Below are positions 60,913-64,000 of a DNA stretch of 64,000 nt, in pieces (position 1 is the first letter of the stretch; every line of letters begins with the position of its first letter). This stretch comes from Epiperipatus broadwayi. Lineage: Eukaryota; Onychophora; Udeonychophora; Euonychophora; Peripatidae. Below the pieces are notes generated by a model. It saw nothing but the letters and a program-made list of their open reading frames with translations. It had not been told where the DNA came from and made no database searches. The stretch is taken from contig JAQFVV010000031.1 in assembly GCA_028023455.1 (NCBI GenBank), positions 684,001-748,000 of the forward strand, given 5' to 3'. Both the position numbers and the translations under genes were made by a program.

Positions 60913-62829
60913 TATTTTAGGTGCCCCCCCCCTCAATAATATAAAAATTACTTATATTTTTAAATATATTACAATTTATTCAAGTTCTCTTTGCATATCT
61001 CATAAACTGTTCTTACTGTTAATTTTTTCCCCATTAAAAACTGATACCCTGCATGAAAGGACAACCAAACATTTCTAGCAGATAGCCTGATATGGAAGGA
61101 CAGGATTTGGATCAGTTAGTAAAAATAAAAGTCACTAATGGCATTGATTTTTTATAATTTTTACAATGAAAGATTATCTCAGGTAAGTAATATTATATAT
61201 CATTTTTTCAGCATTTATGACAAAGGTGATGAAGCTGTCTAAGAAATTGTCATTTTAACTTTCAAAATTTAGAATTAAACATGTTTAAAAGTGTTAAAAA
61301 TATCTTTTTCCATAATTTTTTTTTTTTTTAGGTAATGACTATTTTATCAGCTTTATTACTTTCTTTCATATTTGCACTTTCTAACAATGTAATATACTTT
61401 TATATTCACTGTAATTAAACAGAAGATATGTTATAAATTATATTTGCTGTAATTTTTTTTTAATTAAAGATGGCAGCTTAGGTATGTAAGAGATAATGAA
61501 TAAATAATAATTATTACCAACGTGAAAATTGAAACAGATTAATTTCTTAATAATTTCTTAATTTTGAAAGAATATAAAATTAGATTTTGTATCTTTACCT
61601 AACAATCATGACTATTATTACATAATATGACCCTTTACACTTGACCCACATATAGATATACACTTAAAACATTTTAATGCATCAAAAATAATAAGTATAT
61701 ATCAAAATAAGCGAGATAAATATCTCTTTATTTCTATTTTTAGATACTGACAAATCAACAACAATTTTTTTGGAGAATATAATAATAGCATTGTAAATAT
61801 TTAAAAAAATTTCAACATATGAGAGTTGTTCATAATCACTTTCTTTTGTATAAATTGAAATCCTGTTTTACTGTTGATAGGTCAATGATCAAACTATTAC
61901 CAATATTATCTTATATTGCTGATGGCTAATATAAATACTAGTAATAAGATATTTAAAAAAATAAACAAAACAGTGAAATTATAATAAGAAAAGGCAATAA
62001 AGATAAGAAAAATAATATAAGACCTCTTTATAAAAAGAATAATAAAAAAGTTTTCTTGTCTCAATTTGCATTTCATAAATTTAATAATGTCACTAAGTAA
62101 AATAAATAAATATGCTGTATATCTTTAGCAATTTAAGTGATCTTATAAATTTTTCATAGTAGTTGAAATTTAATTCCTTTGTAATAGGTAATATAAATTT
62201 CTCAATAAGAAATCATACTATTAAACCATTAAACATCACATCACCACCATTCTTTGTTTTGTGAAAATCATACTATTATGATAACTTTACTTATAATTTC
62301 TAGCAGCTATTTTAACATCATTATACAGAACTAACTCAACATTCTTTATAAGTAATAAGTTGCACACCCATGCAATATCTGGTTTTCTTGTAATGAATAG
62401 TCTTGAATTATTATAATTCCAAATCTAAACTCTACAATAAAATTAATAATTATTCCCCCATTATTAGATCTACAAGTATTAAAAACATTTGATTACATGC
62501 TCATTAATTATTATTTTATTTTATTTGCTCTAGCCAAAAAAAAAAGGATCTAACATATCTACAAAATGATTAACTTTTTTAAAAAATCTATTTGAATGAT
62601 AAACATAATTCTGGATAAAATAATACAAAACACCTTCATATATCCAAATTCAAAAATATATTTGATCAAGAACAATTAATAAAAGAAAAAAAATGGAAAT
62701 AGTACTAATCAACTAGCTTTGAATATTAAACATCAAATAGCATTTCTTATACTTCATACTTGAACTTTCCATCAACTCCAAAACAATAAATCCATTCAAT
62801 CATTAATTTACGATTATATATATATTGAT
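60913..62829. other. Non-coding stretch
   Basis: AT-rich with poly-T tracts. No element recognised. Confidence 0.45.
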
Positions 62830-63735
62830 AAGGTGCATCTTAATTAGATGATCAAACCGATAGCTTTTAATGCAAGACTTATTGCAAATTGATCTTCAGC
62901 CAAACTTTTCAATGCAGCATATCTCTGAACATTTGTATCCACAATATGCACAAACAACTGATTGGCAAACATAAACATGATTTGCTTCTCAAGAATTCAT
63001 AATTTATTTTCCCATCTAGTATAGATTTCATAACAATAAATTGTCTCAGAACATATCCACTCAATGTAGTCTTCTCATCCCTGTTAGCCTAATTGTTTCC
63101 AATCTTCTCTGACCTATATTTTTAAAATGCCTCAAAACTTATACACATACCAAATCAAATACTATTTTTATTTTTTCCATTATAATCACCAATGTTTTAG
63201 AATTACCAGCAATTATCACCTACTCATTCAAATTCTTAATTAATTGAATCCACATATTTAGCTGATTGATATAATTATCAACATTCAAACTCAGCCTTGT
63301 TTTTCTGTCTTACATATTTTAGTCAAAATTAAAATATAAACAAGAAAGTCAAAAGATAACACTGATTCATTTTCTTCTGATGTGCATTAATTGAGATAAC
63401 ATTACATTTTAATATGATTCTAATCATGCGAATGTAGCACTCTGCTTCATATAAAGATCAAAAATGATTTGGATGTCATGCATTGGGTAATCAATTTACT
63501 CCAGAATTGAGAATAGTCTATACTAAAACATATAATCAAAGATTTTCAAGTTATCATTCCTTCTTCCAAAACACTTAATGTACTGATGGCATTTCTAATG
63601 GGCTCTTTTTTTTCTGAAACCAAATTGAGTCATATTCAGAAATTGCTTCAGGCTACGATTCAATCACTTCTTGAATTATCTGAAGCAAAATTTTAAAAGC
63701 ATAAAAAAAATCAGACATTATTCTAATATTTACAT
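62830..63735 (-). pseudogene. LINE reverse-transcriptase fragment, decayed
   Basis: The minus strand from about 63,735 reads MSDFFYAFKILLQIIQEVIE, then MTQFGFRKKRAH near 63,640 (family TQFGFRKxxGTRxA; the shifted frame gives TRNAISTLSVLEEG), SIDYSQFWSKLI near 63,510 (family CFIDYxKAFDxVxHxxLI), and IQIIFDLYMKQSATF near 63,460 (family IRIIxNLYxxQxAxxR). ENESVLSFDFLVYIL near 63,345 sits where GVRQGCxLSPLLFNxY is expected. No catalytic YADD was found. The 5' part is cut near the small inverted repeat at 63,765. Confidence 0.6.
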
Positions 63736-63764
63736 TCTGCCTCAATGTTTTTAGCCAATGTAAC

Positions 63765-63890
63765 TGTAACAAACGGGTTCGAATACACGCATATGTAAAA
63801 TATGACATGATTGATAGTGTTAATGTAGGGACCATGTATAAACAAATAAATAAAAGAATATATGTAAACGGTCATTCGAACCCGGTTACA
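63765..63890. repeat. Small inverted repeat with TTCGAA core
   Basis: The left arm TGTAACAAACGGGTTCGAAT and the right arm in reverse complement TGTAACCGGGTTCGAATGAC match apart from a 3-base gap. TATGTAAA also pairs further in. It is 126 bp overall with no ORF. GGGTTCGAA also resembles a Pol III B box. Confidence 0.7.
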
Positions 63891-64000
63891 AGTAATGTAG
63901 ATATAGCTATGGAGTATAAAAATAGTAGTTAGTATCGGAGGGGTTGCATCACTTATATATTAAGCTTATAAGCAATTAATTATTCTTAGATAGATTTTAT

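Overview
The window looks like non-coding DNA from a multicellular animal, probably an invertebrate: by eye about three quarters A+T, with microsatellites, no operon-like gene layout, and almost every recognisable coding trace is a decayed transposable element. Retained families are Jockey/R1-type and RTE-like LINEs, a Ty3/gypsy LTR element, hAT, mariner and Merlin DNA transposons, a Penelope-like GIY-YIG fragment and foldback MITEs. A TATA box with a TCAGT-type initiator at about 56.05 kb fits an arthropod-like or other invertebrate genome, but I cannot name the species. I see no intact host gene; most short ORFs are chance reading frames in AT-rich sequence or remnants of broken elements.

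Layout. 0.2-7.9 kb: one plus-strand Jockey-like LINE opened by three later insertions (a hAT with target-site duplications, a mariner, a palindromic MITE). 7.9-11.7 kb: very AT-rich, nothing recognised. 11.7-15.8 kb: a second LINE on the minus strand with a PHD-like zinc-finger ORF1, endonuclease and reverse transcriptase. 15.9-22.7 kb: a large inverted repeat (arms about 1.6 kb) around a spacer with a decayed Merlin transposase. 23.8-25.4 kb: a non-autonomous hAT with clear terminal repeats. 25.4-30.1 kb: an RTE-like LINE on the minus strand, split by a 1.6-kb unclassified insertion. 33.78 kb: a perfect 50-bp-arm palindrome. 36.25-41.46 kb: a gypsy element on the minus strand with two LTRs of about 0.6 kb. 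42.5-43.1 kb: a Penelope-like endonuclease piece between inverted repeats. 45.1-46.2 kb: a tRNA-like SINE repeated in tandem. 50-53.4 kb: a MITE, a LINE scrap and a cluster of direct repeats. 54.4-56.5 kb: a second, GC-richer insertion related in its ends and promoter layout to the one at 25.9 kb. 56.7-57.2 kb: a foldback MITE. 62.8-63.9 kb: a LINE RT fragment and a small inverted repeat.

The most notable signal is the pair of non-coding insertions at 25.9-27.55 kb (plus) and 54.38-56.51 kb (minus). Both begin with a terminal hairpin, carry a TATAAATAG box about 440 bp inside with an initiator about 30 bp further on, and end in the same ten bases, TGGCGCCCTC; the rest differs. They look like LTRs or a related promoter-bearing retroelement family that I cannot place. 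Second is the large inverted repeat around Merlin. A third theme is frequent local tandem duplication (37 to about 480 bp) inside dead elements.
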